Source: Streptomyces sp. NBC_00237 (GTDB taxonomy: Bacteria > Actinomycetota > Actinomycetes > Streptomycetales > Streptomycetaceae). Taken from it: a stretch of DNA of 64,000 nucleotides. The notes beneath the pieces were generated by a model, which was not told the origin of the DNA, did not search any database, and was given only the letters and a program-made list of their open reading frames with translations. Positions 52,700-62,390 of this stretch are shown one piece after another. The stretch lies in assembly GCF_026342435.1 (NCBI RefSeq), contig NZ_JAPEMT010000001.1, positions 1,234,501-1,298,500 of the forward strand, given 5' to 3'. A program made the position numbers and the translations under genes. Position 1 is the first letter of the stretch. Each line of letters opens with the position of its first letter.

Positions 52700-54028
52700 T
52701 TACACGTACTCGGTGGGGATGACCGGCTCGCCCCGCGAGAGCTGGACGGACGACATGGGGAGCGAGGAGCGGGCCGCCGTGTGCCGGGCGCGGGCCGCGT
52801 CGAGGGGTTCGCGGGCGACGACCTCGCCGGACTTGACCAGCTCGACCTGGAGCTGGTGGGAGAGGAGGTCGGCGGGGACCGGCCCGGTGCCGATGACCTC
52901 GGCCTCGGCGATGCCGTACGCGTCCGGGCGGCGGGCCGCCCACTTGCGGCCGCCTCGCGAGGACTTCGCGCCCATGGACTTCTTCGCGACCGGAATCAAA
53001 GGGGCCTTGGGGTCGGCGGACTGGGCGCGGGCGACCAGCTTGTAGACCATCGAGCAGGTGGGGTGGCCGCTGCCGGTGACGAGCTGGGTGCCGACGCCGT
53101 ACGCGTCGACGGGGGCCGCCGCGAGGGAGGCGATGGCGTACTCGTCGAGGTCGGAGGTGACCACGATCTTGGTGGACGTGGCACCCAGCTCGTCGAGCTG
53201 CTGGCGGACCCGGTGCGCGACCAGGAGCAGGTCCCCGGAGTCGATGCGTACGGCTCCCAGCCCGGGGCCCGCGACCTCGACGGCGGTACGGACGGCCGTG
53301 GCCACGTCGTACGTGTCGACCAGGAGCGTCGTGCCGCTGCCGAGGGAGTCCACCTGGGCCTGGAAGGCGTCGCGCTCGTTGTCGTGGAGCAGGGTGAAGG
53401 CGTGCGCGGAGGTGCCGACGGTGGGGATGCCGTAGCGGAAGCCCGCCGCCAGGTCGGAGGTGGAGGCGAAGCCGCCGACGTACGCGGCGCGGGCGGAGGC
53501 GACGGCGGACAGCTCGTGGGTGCGGCGCGCGCCCATCTCGATGAGGGGGCGGCCCCCGGCCGAGGCCGACATGCGGGAGGCGGCGGCCGCGATCGCCGAG
53601 TCGTGGTTGAGGATCGAGAGGATGACCGTTTCCAGGAGCACGCACTCCGCGAAGCTGCCCTCGACGCGCAGGATCGGCGAGCCCGGGAAGTAGACCTCGC
53701 CCTCCGGGTAGCCCCAGATGTCGCCGCTGAAGCGGTACGAGGCGAGCCAGGCGAGGGTCGGCTCGTCGACGATTCCCTGCTCGCGGAGGAAGGCGATGAC
53801 GTCGGCGTCGAAGCGGAAGTTCTCCACGGCGTCCAGCACCCGCCCCGTACCGGCGACGACGCCGTAGCGGCGGCCGGACGGCAGCCTGCGCGTGAAGACC
53901 TCGAAGACGGAGCGCCGGTCGGCCGTGCCCGCGCGCAGGGCGGCCTGGAGCATGGTCAGCTCGTACTGGTCGGTGAAGAGAGCCGTCGAGGGAACATCCA
54001 CCGGCAGCCCGAGATCCGCTGTGTTCAT
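52700..54028 (-). CDS. pncB: Nicotinate phosphoribosyltransferase
   Basis: 442 residues. STALFTDQYELTMLQAALRA, RRSVFEVFTRRLPSGRRYGV, GYPEGEVYFPGSPILRVEGS, NHDSAIAAAASRM, RRTHELSAVASARAAYVGGF and VRIDSGDLLLVAHRVRQQLD are family signatures. It joins nicotinate and PRPP to nicotinate mononucleotide, feeding NAD synthesis together with pncA. The ATG at 54028 begins just before the conserved region; a longer frame to 54256 overlaps clpS on the other strand. Divergent from clpS. Confidence 0.95.
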   Translation of the reverse strand: MNTADLGLPVDVPSTALFTDQYELTMLQAALRAGTADRRSVFEVFTRRLPSGRRYGVVAGTGRVLDAVENFRFDADVIAFLREQGIVDEPTLAWLASYRFSGDIWGYPEGEVYFPGSPILRVEGSFAECVLLETVILSILNHDSAIAAAASRMSASAGGRPLIEMGARRTHELSAVASARAAYVGGFASTSDLAAGFRYGIPTVGTSAHAFTLLHDNERDAFQAQVDSLGSGTTLLVDTYDVATAVRTAVEVAGPGLGAVRIDSGDLLLVAHRVRQQLDELGATSTKIVVTSDLDEYAIASLAAAPVDAYGVGTQLVTGSGHPTCSMVYKLVARAQSADPKAPLIPVAKKSMGAKSSRGGRKWAARRPDAYGIAEAEVIGTGPVPADLLSHQLQVELVKSGEVVAREPLDAARARHTAARSSLPMSSVQLSRGEPVIPTEYV

Positions 54029-54137
54029 ACGACGGATGCTACCCCTGATTTCGTCAGAGTGACGAGATCTAGGTGGGGAGGTGGGGCCGTTCGGGGAGGT
54101 GAGGCCGTTTGTGCGACCGCCCCCCTGCGGTGGCAGC

Positions 54138-54452
54138 ATGGGAAGGGTGAGTGTCGCCCCCGTAGAGATCGAACGTCCCGAGTCGGCCGAGGAGACCTTT
54201 GTCGTCCCCGAGCCGGACACCCCCTGGGTGACCCTGGTCCACAACGACCCGGTCAACCTGATGAGTTACGTGTCGTACGTCTTCCAGACGTACTTCGGGT
54301 ATTCCAAGGAGAAGGCGAAGAAGCTGATGCTCGACGTCCACCACAAGGGGCGCGCCGTCGTCTCGGCGGGCAGCCGCGAGGAGATGGAGCGCGACGTGCA
54401 GGCGATGCACGGGTACGGGCTGTGGGCGACCCTCTCCCAGGACCGCAACTGA
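54138..54452 (+). CDS. clpS: ATP-dependent Clp protease adaptor ClpS
   Basis: 104 residues. [20 protein letters not shown] is the N-degron pocket segment, followed by [40 protein letters not shown] and [12 protein letters not shown]. ClpS delivers N-end-rule substrates to ClpA/ClpC-ClpP. A GTG at 54147 is an alternative start. The stop overlaps the next ATG by one base (TGATG), indicating coupling. Confidence 0.96.
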   Translation: MGRVSVAPVEIERPESAEETFVVPEPDTPWVTLVHNDPVNLMSYVSYVFQTYFGYSKEKAKKLMLDVHHKGRAVVSAGSREEMERDVQAMHGYGLWATLSQDRN

Positions 54453-55051
54453 TGGCGGGCTACTTCGAGGCGGTCCCCGACGGCGGCGCGGCCATCGCCC
54501 TGGACACCGTGGAGACCTCCATCCTGCGCTCGCTCGCCGTGCAGCTCCTGGAACTGATCGGGCCCGGCGACGAGCCCGTCGAGGGCGCCGACCCGCTGGC
54601 CGCGCTCTTCGCGGAGGGCCCGAGCGAGGCCCCCGCCGACCCGGCGCTGGCCCGTCTCTTCCCCGAGGCGTACGTCGATCCGCGCGCCGAGCCCGACGCG
54701 CGGCAGCGGGAGTCCTCCGCCGAGTTCCGCCGCTTCACGGAGAACGACCTGCGCACCCGCAAGCGCGAGGACGCCCTCTCCGTCGTACGGAACCTGGACG
54801 CGCTGGCCTCGGCCGCCGACGAGGGCGAGCCCGGTCTCGTGCTGAAGCTGACCCCCGAGGAGTCACGGCGCTGGCTCGGCACCCTCAACGACTTGCGCCT
54901 CACCATCGCCTCCCGCCTCGACATCACCGAGGAGGACGAGAGCGAGGACCTCTACCGGCTGCCCGACGAGGACCCGCGCAAGCCGATGGTGATGGCGTAC
55001 CTGTGGCTGGGCGGGATGCAGGAGACGCTCGTGGAGACCTTGATGCCGTGA
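54452..55051 (+). CDS. DUF2017 family protein
   Basis: 199 residues. It starts inside the clpS stop (TGATG). Conserved-looking segments are LDTVETSILRSLAVQLLELI, LARLFPEAYVDPRAE, EFRRFTENDLRTRKREDALS, LTPEESRRWLGTLNDLRLTI and VMAYLWLGGMQETLVETL. The family always sits beside clpS in actinobacteria; function unknown, possibly an adaptor or regulator of N-degron proteolysis. The 3' end is tandemly duplicated. Confidence 0.92.
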   Translation: MAGYFEAVPDGGAAIALDTVETSILRSLAVQLLELIGPGDEPVEGADPLAALFAEGPSEAPADPALARLFPEAYVDPRAEPDARQRESSAEFRRFTENDLRTRKREDALSVVRNLDALASAADEGEPGLVLKLTPEESRRWLGTLNDLRLTIASRLDITEEDESEDLYRLPDEDPRKPMVMAYLWLGGMQETLVETLMP

Positions 55052-55080
55052 GGCTGCGCAGACCTCGATGCCGTGAGGCT
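55036..55080. repeat. 25-nt tandem duplication at the DUF2017 stop
   Basis: GACCTTGATGCCGTGAGGCT at 55036-55055, containing the stop, recurs at 55061-55080 with one mismatch. Confidence 0.9.
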
Positions 55081-55229
55081 TTCGTGGGGCTCCCGTGGGG
55101 TTCCCGTAAGGCTGCGTGCGGGGCTCCCGTGAGGCCCTACAGCCGCATTCCGCTTCGGGTGCCCGTATCACCTGCTGGACCGTACGTGTTCGCTCAGCGG
55201 ACGCTCAAATCCGAATAACGGTTAGGTCA

Positions 55230-55266
55230 AACTCCCCTGCACGCTTTGCCGTAGCAGGGGAGTTTT
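55230..55266. terminator. Intrinsic terminator before the permease gene
   Basis: AACTCCCCTGC (55230-55240) pairs with GCAGGGGAGTT (55254-55264), then TT. The A-run on the other side makes it work in both directions. Confidence 0.87.
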
Positions 55267-55302
55267 GTCTGCATTTGCCTGTGCAATAGGGCACAAACCA
55301 CT

Positions 55303-55332
55303 GATCGATCACCCCCTCCGCCGTGATAGATC
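55303..55332. promoter_or_regulatory. Operator-like dyad upstream of the amino-acid permease
   Basis: GATCGATCAC (55303-55312) and GTGATAGATC (55323-55332) form a 10-bp dyad with one mismatch and 10-nt centre, about 180 nt before the permease start, in a relatively AT-rich region that probably contains its promoter. Confidence 0.45.
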
Positions 55333-55509
55333 TGCACGACCACCCACGGACGCCACCCCTGTTCCGTGGGGGCGCTGACGCCGGACGAACCCGGCGATGC
55401 ACTCCATTCCACATCCGGGGGCACCCGCCCCGAAAAGGATCGTCACAGTCGATCCGCGCCGCGCAGCAGAAGCGATACGGCCGGATCGCATGGAGAAAGG
55501 CGCACGATC

Positions 55510-56967
55510 ATGACCTCAGTGCAGGTCGACAAGAAGCACGGCGACGGCAGTGAGGCCGAAGGCGCGACCGAGGACAACTCGGGCGAGGGCTACCAGCGAG
55601 GACTCGGCGCCCGCCAGATCCAGATGATCGCCATCGGCGGCGCCATCGGAACGGGCCTCTTCCTCGGCGCGGGCAAGGGCATCTCCAAGGCGGGACCCAG
55701 CCTGATCCTCGCGTACGCCATCGCGGGCCTGGTCATCTTCTTCATCATGCGGGCGCTCGGCGAGCTGCTCATGTACCGCCCGGTGTCCGGCTCCTTCTCG
55801 GAGTACGCCCGCGAGTTCCTCGGCCCCTTCTTCGGGTTCGTGACCGGCTGGACGTACTGGCTCTTCTGGGTCGTCACCGGGATCGTGGAAGTCACCGCCG
55901 CCTCCGCGTACATGCAGTACTGGACGAAGGACGCCTCCGGCTGGCTCGACCAGCCGCAGTGGGTCTTCGCGCTGATCTTCACGGTCATCCTCTTCGGCGC
56001 GAACCTGATCTCGGTCAAGCTCTTCGGCGAGCTGGAGTTCTGGTTCTCGATGGTCAAGGTGACGGCCATCATCGGCATGATCCTGATCTGCGCCGGAGTG
56101 GTGACGCTCGGCTTCTCCGACGCCGGGGACACCGCCTCCGTCTCCCTCCTCTGGTCCGAGGGCGGCTTCTTCCCCAACGGCGTCGGCTCCACCCTCATGA
56201 CCCTCCAGATGGTCATGTTCGCGTTCCTCGCCGTCGAGCTGGTCGGCGTCACGGCGGGCGAGTCGAAGGACCCGAAGACCGTCCTGCCGAAGGCCATCAA
56301 CACCGTCCCGTGGCGCATCGCCGTCTTCTACGTCGGCGCGCTGATCATGATCCTGTCGGTCGTCCCGTGGACGCACTTCCAGCCGGGCATCTCCCCGTTC
56401 GTCGCCGCCTTCGAGAAGATGGGCCTGGGTGTCGGCGCCGCGATCGTCAACTTCGTGGTCCTCACCGCCGCCCTCTCCTCCTGCAACTCCGGCATGTACT
56501 CCACCGGCCGGATGCTGCGCGACCTCGCCCTCAACGGCCAGGCCCCGAAGTTCTTCACCAAGCTGACGGCCCGCGGTCTGCCCCTCGCGGGCACGTCCTT
56601 CTCCGCCGCCCTGATGCTCGTCGGCGTGTGGATCAACTACCAGTGGCCGGGCGAGGCGTTCAACTACGTCGTCTCCTTCGCCACCATCTCCGGCATGTGG
56701 GCCTGGATCATGATCCTCTGCTCGCAGATCAAGTACCGCCGGATGTCCGACGCGGGCCTGCTGCCCAAGTCGTCCTTCCGGGCCCCGGGCGCCCCGTGGA
56801 CCAGTTGGTTCGCGCTCGCCTTCATCTTCATGGTCATCGTGCTGATGGGCATCGACGAGGACGCCCGGATCTCGCTGTACGGCGCCCCGATCTGGGCCCT
56901 GCTCCTGGGCGTCTCCTACCTGGTCATGAAGGCCAGGAACCCGGAGAAGTTCGCCGCCGGGAAGTAG
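55510..56967 (+). CDS. Amino acid permease (AAT/APC family)
   Basis: 485 residues, twelve spans. The consensus start GLGARQIQMIAIGGAIGTGL and FLGAGKGISKAGPSLIL is followed by GELLMYRPVSGSFSEYAREF, WSEGGFFPNG, VELVGVTAGESKDPKTVLPK and SCNSGMYSTGRMLRDLA. It resembles GABA/lysine/aromatic permeases that import amino acids with H+. The ATG at 55510 has GAGAAAGG 9 nt upstream. The N-terminal 30 residues are acidic and disordered. Specificity is uncertain. Confidence 0.93.
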   Translation: MTSVQVDKKHGDGSEAEGATEDNSGEGYQRGLGARQIQMIAIGGAIGTGLFLGAGKGISKAGPSLILAYAIAGLVIFFIMRALGELLMYRPVSGSFSEYAREFLGPFFGFVTGWTYWLFWVVTGIVEVTAASAYMQYWTKDASGWLDQPQWVFALIFTVILFGANLISVKLFGELEFWFSMVKVTAIIGMILICAGVVTLGFSDAGDTASVSLLWSEGGFFPNGVGSTLMTLQMVMFAFLAVELVGVTAGESKDPKTVLPKAINTVPWRIAVFYVGALIMILSVVPWTHFQPGISPFVAAFEKMGLGVGAAIVNFVVLTAALSSCNSGMYSTGRMLRDLALNGQAPKFFTKLTARGLPLAGTSFSAALMLVGVWINYQWPGEAFNYVVSFATISGMWAWIMILCSQIKYRRMSDAGLLPKSSFRAPGAPWTSWFALAFIFMVIVLMGIDEDARISLYGAPIWALLLGVSYLVMKARNPEKFAAGK

Positions 56968-57038
56968 CCCGTCTCGCGATGCGGTCCCGCTCGTACCATC
57001 CCTCGGTACGGGCGGGACCCTTTGCATATCCTGGCCGC

Positions 57039-57455
57039 ATGCTGACCATTTCCCGGACCGTTTTCGACCAGATCGTGGCCCACGCGCGGGCCGACCACCC
57101 CGACGAGGCGTGCGGCGTCGTCGCGGGCCCGGAGGGCACCGGGCGTCCCGAGCGCTTCATCCCCATGCTGAACGCGGCCCGTTCGCCCACGTTCTACGAG
57201 TTCGACTCGGGCGACCTGCTGAAGCTGTACCGGGAGATGGACGACCGGGACGAGGAGCCGGTGATCGTGTACCACTCGCACACGGCGACCGAGGCATATC
57301 CGTCCCGTACGGACGTGACGTACGCGAACGAGCCCGGCGCGCACTACGTCCTGGTCTCGACTGCCGACACCGACGGCCTGGGCGACTTCCAGTTCCGCTC
57401 GTACCGGATCGTGGACGGCGTGATCACGGAGGAAGAGATCGAGCTCGTCGGGTAG
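57039..57455 (+). CDS. mec: JAMM/MPN zinc metalloprotease Mec
   Basis: 138 residues. The JAMM site is complete: E23 (PDEACGVVAG), H79 and H81 (VYHSHTATEAYPS), S89 and D92. Mec releases cysteine from the C-terminus of the sulfur carrier CysO after CysM has built the CysO-Cys adduct. In other Streptomyces it is directly followed by cysO and cysM. Here those genes lie 3.6 kb downstream, beyond a riboswitch-controlled transporter. It could also trim the GG-SR tail of this CysO. Confidence 0.93.
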   Translation: MLTISRTVFDQIVAHARADHPDEACGVVAGPEGTGRPERFIPMLNAARSPTFYEFDSGDLLKLYREMDDRDEEPVIVYHSHTATEAYPSRTDVTYANEPGAHYVLVSTADTDGLGDFQFRSYRIVDGVITEEEIELVG

Positions 57456-57494
57456 CCCCGTCGCGGAGGGGGCGGCACGGTAAGGCCCCCGCGA

Positions 57495-57660
57495 GGCTCG
57501 GATGCGCACCGGTTAGTGGGGGGCGAACCCCCAGGTGAGACACTGTCCGCGAATGGGCGGCAGGGCCCAGGAAGCCGGTGCGAATCCGGCACGGTCCCGC
57601 CACTGTGACCGGACGTGGCCCCGCAGCCCCGTCCGGATAGCCAGGAACTGGCCTGCCGCC
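57495..57660 (+). promoter_or_regulatory. Cobalamin riboswitch
   Basis: The aptamer core is clear: GAAGCCGGTGCGAATCCGGC, then ACGGTCCCGCCACTGTGACC (57571-57610), and the B12-box AGCCAGGAACTGGCCTGC (57639-57656). The 5' part (from about 57495) contains the paired GGGGGGCGAACCCCC element. The RBS of the next gene (GAGGAGG) lies about 35 nt downstream, suggesting control of translation by an adenosyl- or other cobalamin. No terminator was seen. Confidence 0.92.
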
Positions 57661-57707
57661 TCCCATCCGTACGAGGGGACGAGGAAATCCCCCGAGGAGG
57701 CCCCCGC

Positions 57708-58703
57708 ATGTCCGTCCGCCATGCCCGCACCGCGCTCGTCATATCCGCCGCAGTCGCGGCCCTGCTCCCGCTCACCGCCTGCGGCAGCGACCAGCCCAGC
57801 GAGAAGAAGCCGCAGGCCAAGGCCGCCAAGGGCTTCCCGTACACCGTCGAGAACTGCGGCGTGAAGACCACCTTCACCAAGGCCCCCGAGCGCGCCCTGC
57901 CCATGAACCAGCACGCCACCGAGGTGCTGCTGGAACTGGGCCTCGCCAAGTCCATCACCGGCTCCGCCTACCTCGACGACAAGGTGCTCCCGAAGTACGC
58001 GAAGGAGTACGACGCGATCCCGGTCGTCGCCAAGGAGTACCCCTCCCAGGAGAAGCTCCTCGCCGCCAACCCCGACTTCGTCTACGGCGGTTACGCCTCC
58101 GCCTTCGACACCAAGCAGGGCCGGGGCCGCGAGGACCTCAAGAAGTCCGGCATCGAGTCCCGCCTCAACATCGAGTACTGCACCGAGGGCTCCAGCGCCG
58201 TCGACGACATCTACCGCGAGATCTCCGAGGTCGGCCGCACCTTCGGCGTCGCGGACCGCGCCGACGCGTGGGTGGCCGGGGCGAAGAGGACCATCGACGG
58301 CACGGCGGCCCGGCTCAAGGACGTCAAGCCGGTCAGCGTCTTCGCGTACGACAGCGGGGACAAGACCGCCCAGACCGCCGGCGGCAAGGGCATGGCCAAC
58401 GAGATGATCACCCGCGCGGGCGGCAAGAACGTCATGGCCGACATCCCGAAGTCCTTCACCGACGCCTCCTGGGAGCAGGTCGTCACCCGCAAGCCCGACG
58501 TCATCATGATCATCGACTACGGCTCGACGACCGTCGAACAGAAGAAGAAGCGGCTGCTCGACGACCCGGTGCTGAAGGACGTCCCGGCGATCAAGAACAA
58601 GAAGTTCGCCGTGATGCCGCTCTCCGAGATCCTCGTCGGCGTCCGCGCCCCCGCCGCCATCGAACGGCTCGCCCTCCAGCTCCACCCCGAGCTGAAGAAG
58701 TAG
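57708..58703 (+). CDS. Corrinoid/metal ABC transporter substrate-binding lipoprotein (BtuF/FecB type)
   Basis: 331 residues. A lipoprotein signal ends LPLTAC (about C25). Two-lobe periplasmic-binding-protein type III features include LPMNQHATEVLLELGLAKSI, KLLAANPDFVYGGYASAF and DASWEQVVTRKPDVIMIIDY. The upstream cobalamin riboswitch argues for a cobalamin or precursor ligand; siderophore binding is the family alternative. The ATG has GAGGAGG 7 nt upstream. It is the first gene of a three-gene transporter. Confidence 0.9.
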   Translation: MSVRHARTALVISAAVAALLPLTACGSDQPSEKKPQAKAAKGFPYTVENCGVKTTFTKAPERALPMNQHATEVLLELGLAKSITGSAYLDDKVLPKYAKEYDAIPVVAKEYPSQEKLLAANPDFVYGGYASAFDTKQGRGREDLKKSGIESRLNIEYCTEGSSAVDDIYREISEVGRTFGVADRADAWVAGAKRTIDGTAARLKDVKPVSVFAYDSGDKTAQTAGGKGMANEMITRAGGKNVMADIPKSFTDASWEQVVTRKPDVIMIIDYGSTTVEQKKKRLLDDPVLKDVPAIKNKKFAVMPLSEILVGVRAPAAIERLALQLHPELKK

Positions 58704-58710
58704 CCCAGCC

Positions 58711-59757
58711 GTGAGCTGCAAGACTCCGCCCGCTCGCGGGCCGCTCCGCTACACCCTCGTCCTGACGGTCCTCGCCGCAGCCCTCGCGGCGGCGATGATC
58801 GCCGGGCTGGCCCTCGGGCAGGTCCGCATTCCCGCCGGGCAGGTCGTCGAGATCGTCACCGGGCAGGCCGGGCCGAGCCCCTTCCGCACGATCGTGCTGG
58901 ACGTGCGCATGCCGCGCATCCTGCTCGGGGCGATCGTCGGAGCGGGGCTGGCCGTGGTCGGCACGGTGCTCCAGGCGCTCGTACGCAACCCGCTGGCCGA
59001 TCCGTACCTGCTCGGGATCTCCTCCGGGGCGTCGGCGGGGGTCGTGCTCGTCATCGTCTTCGGGATCGGCGGCGGGCTGGGGCTCGCGACGACCGTGACC
59101 ATGCCCGCCGGGGCGTTCGCGGGGTCGCTGCTCGCGCTGGTCCTCGTGTACACGCTGGCCCGGCGCGGGGGGCAGATGACGGGGACGCGGCTGGTGCTGG
59201 CGGGGGTCGCGGTCGCGTACGTCCTGTCGGCGCTGACCAGTCTCGTCATGGTCACCTCCGCCAAGCGGGAGCAGTTCCAGGAGGCCATGTACTGGACGCT
59301 GGGCGGGCTCGGGAGTGCCCGGTGGGACATGCTGCCGCTGCCTGCGGTGGTGCTGGCGGCCGGGACCGTGCTGCTCGTCGCCCTCGCCCGACCGCTGGAT
59401 CTGATGCTGGTGGGGGAGGAGGGGGCGACCGTCCTCGGGCTCGACACGTCGCGGTTCCGGGCGGGGGTCTTCGTCCTCACGTCGTTGGTCACGGGGGTGC
59501 TGGTGTCCGTGTCCGGGGCGATCGGCTTCATCGGGCTGCTGGTCCCGCACGCCGCGCGGATGCTCGTCGGCGCCTCGCACCGGACGCTGCTGCCGGTCGT
59601 CGCGCTGGCGGGGGCCGCCTTCTTGGTCCTCGCTGATCTGGGCGCGCGTGTCATTGCGGAGCCGCAGGACATTCCGGTGGGGATCCTCACCGCCCTGATC
59701 GGCGGGCCCTTCTTCCTGTGGCTCCTGCGGAGGAGGCCGGAGGGGATGCCGTCGTGA
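58711..59757 (+). CDS. FecCD-type ABC transporter permease
   Basis: 348 residues, about ten spans. Signature stretches are LDVRMPRILLGAIVGAGLAV, GTVLQALVRNPLADPYLLGI, SSGASAGVVLVIVFG, GAIGFIGLLVPHAARMLVG and IPVGILTALIGGPFFLWLLR. It forms the channel for the riboswitch-controlled corrinoid importer. The GTG at 58711 is 7 nt after the binding-protein stop. Confidence 0.94.
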   Translation: MSCKTPPARGPLRYTLVLTVLAAALAAAMIAGLALGQVRIPAGQVVEIVTGQAGPSPFRTIVLDVRMPRILLGAIVGAGLAVVGTVLQALVRNPLADPYLLGISSGASAGVVLVIVFGIGGGLGLATTVTMPAGAFAGSLLALVLVYTLARRGGQMTGTRLVLAGVAVAYVLSALTSLVMVTSAKREQFQEAMYWTLGGLGSARWDMLPLPAVVLAAGTVLLVALARPLDLMLVGEEGATVLGLDTSRFRAGVFVLTSLVTGVLVSVSGAIGFIGLLVPHAARMLVGASHRTLLPVVALAGAAFLVLADLGARVIAEPQDIPVGILTALIGGPFFLWLLRRRPEGMPS

Positions 59758-59870
59758 GGCGGGTCGTTGCCTCGGGGTCGGGGGGTGGTCGCGGTTCAGG
59801 CCGCTGCGCGAGGCGATCTCCCCTCCCCGCCCCTTCCCTCAAGCGCTCGCCGCGCGGCGGGGAGTTGTAC

Positions 59871-59938
59871 GTGCGGGTGTGTGGGGGCTGGTCGCGCCCA
59901 CGCGGCGGAGCCGCATATCGAAACGGCCCCGGTCCCCT
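59871..59938. repeat. Copy B of the dispersed intergenic repeat
   Basis: 68 nt matching 1787-1854 (about 84% by eye). It occupies the 223-nt gap between the permease and ATPase genes, which in most such operons overlap or nearly touch. Confidence 0.75.
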
Positions 59939-59980
59939 GAAAGCCTTCCCCGCGCGGCCCGCCGACCAAGGAGTCTCCCC

Positions 59981-60754
59981 ATGAGCCATCTCCGTACCGA
60001 AGGACTGTCGTACGGGATCGACGGGCGGCATCTCGTCGACTCCGTCGACCTCGAAGCGAGGCCGGGGGAGACCGTCGGTCTCGTCGGACCCAACGGGAGT
60101 GGGAAGACCACCCTCCTGCGGTGTGTGTACGGGACGCTCGTCCCCAGCCACGGCCGTGCCCTCCTCGACGGCGAGGACCTGCACGCCATGGGGGCCAAGA
60201 AGCGCGCCCAGCGGCTCGCGACCGTACCGCAGGACGGGCAGGCGGTCTTCGAGCTGACCGTCCGCGAGGTCGTCGCGATGGGCCGCTCCCCGCACAAGAA
60301 GTTCTGGGAGGCCGACACCGTCGCCGACCAGAAGCACGTGAGCGAGGCACTGGAGCGGGTCGGGATAGGCGCTCTCGCCGACCGCGCCTTTCCCTCCCTG
60401 TCCGGCGGTGAGCGTCAACGGGCCCTCGTGGCAAGGGCGTTGGTGCAGGAGCCCGCCCTCGTCGTCCTCGACGAGCCGACCAACCACCTCGACATCCGCT
60501 ACCAGCTCGAAGTGCTCAGCCTGGTGCGCGACCTGGGGACGACGAACCTCCTCGCCCTGCACGACCTCAACCTCGCCGCCTACTACTGCGACCGCCTCTA
60601 CGTCCTGGACGCCGGACGCATCGTCGCCGACGGCACTCCCGCAGAGGTCCTCACGCCCGACCTCCTCAAGCGGGTCTACGGCGTGAACGCCGAGGTCAGC
60701 GTGCATCCGACCACCGGCGCACCCACCGTGGTCTACCTCCCGCCGTCCACCTGA
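59981..60754 (+). CDS. ABC transporter ATPase (BtuD/FecE type)
   Basis: 257 residues. Walker A GPNGSGKTTLLRCVYGTL, Q-loop VPQDGQAVFELTVREVVAMG, signature LSGGERQRALVARALVQEPA, Walker B LVVLDEPTNHLDIRYQLEVL and switch His in LLALHDLNLAAYYCDRLYVL. It powers the importer with the preceding permease. AAGGAG lies 9 nt before the ATG. Separation from the permease gene by a repeat element is unusual. Confidence 0.94.
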   Translation: MSHLRTEGLSYGIDGRHLVDSVDLEARPGETVGLVGPNGSGKTTLLRCVYGTLVPSHGRALLDGEDLHAMGAKKRAQRLATVPQDGQAVFELTVREVVAMGRSPHKKFWEADTVADQKHVSEALERVGIGALADRAFPSLSGGERQRALVARALVQEPALVVLDEPTNHLDIRYQLEVLSLVRDLGTTNLLALHDLNLAAYYCDRLYVLDAGRIVADGTPAEVLTPDLLKRVYGVNAEVSVHPTTGAPTVVYLPPST

Positions 60755-60789
60755 CGGACGCATACGTCTCGCCAGACGAGATCACATGC

Positions 60790-60815
60790 CGGGAATCGGG
60801 CCGGGAATCTATACG
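60790..60815 (+). promoter_or_regulatory. Promoter and direct repeats for the cysteine leader
   Basis: The -10-like TATACG at 60810-60815 lies 8 nt before the A of the leader ATG, implying a leaderless transcript. CGGGAATC is directly repeated at 60790-60797 and 60802-60809 (12-nt period) where a -35 or activator site should be. Confidence 0.55.
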
Positions 60816-60823
60816 ATGACCGC

Positions 60824-60949
60824 ATGGTTGCCCACGACGTGACAGCGAAGACGACGCCGAGCACCGTGCTGCTCGTAGCGCGCCTGCACGTCGACCTGTG
60901 CAGGCTCGACAGCGCCATCTGTACGACCTGCCCGACGAAGACCGCCTGA
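60824..60949 (+). CDS. Cysteine leader peptide upstream of cysO-cysM
   Basis: 41 residues with three cysteines. The segment VLLVARLHVDLCRLDSAIC matches the actinobacterial class annotated as putative leader peptides (R-x-H-V-D-L-x-R-x-x-S-A-x-C). In actinobacteria these short ORFs precede sulfur-assimilation genes and are thought to stall ribosomes when cysteine is short. The start is close to a -10 box, so it is probably leaderless. Cys codons lie at residues 24, 31 and 34. It is too short for most gene finders. Confidence 0.82.
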   Translation: MVAHDVTAKTTPSTVLLVARLHVDLCRLDSAICTTCPTKTA

Positions 60950-61085
60950 CCAGTACGGCCGGAGCACCGCCCGTACGATCCGCGTGACCGCACGCCCCTG
61001 CGCGGGGGACGGAACACCGCGCGCCCTTCCCGCCACGTACCGCCGTACGACACGTACTCACGTACTCCCGACAGGAGCCCACGCC
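60950..61085 (+). promoter_or_regulatory. Putative attenuator region between the leader and cysO
   Basis: 136 nt with small hairpins: CCCC/GGGG (60995-60998 with 61004-61007) and CGTAC/GTACG (61036-61040 with 61045-61049). The cysO SD AGGAG (61073-61077) follows. Alternative folding could couple leader translation to cysO expression. Confidence 0.45.
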
Positions 61086-62322
<1,237 letters not shown>

Positions 62323-62340
62323 GCAGCAAAGAAGCAGAAA

Positions 62341-62376
62341 GAAGGGGGGCCCGGGCGTGCGCCTGGGCCCCCCTTC
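62341..62376. terminator. Bidirectional terminator between cysM and the glycosyltransferase gene
   Basis: 62341-62357 pairs with 62360-62376 over 17 bp (one G-U) in a GAAGGGGGGCCCGGGCG-type stem. A-rich sequence precedes it and T-containing sequence follows. Confidence 0.87.
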
Positions 62377-62390
62377 TCCTCTCGTGCGGT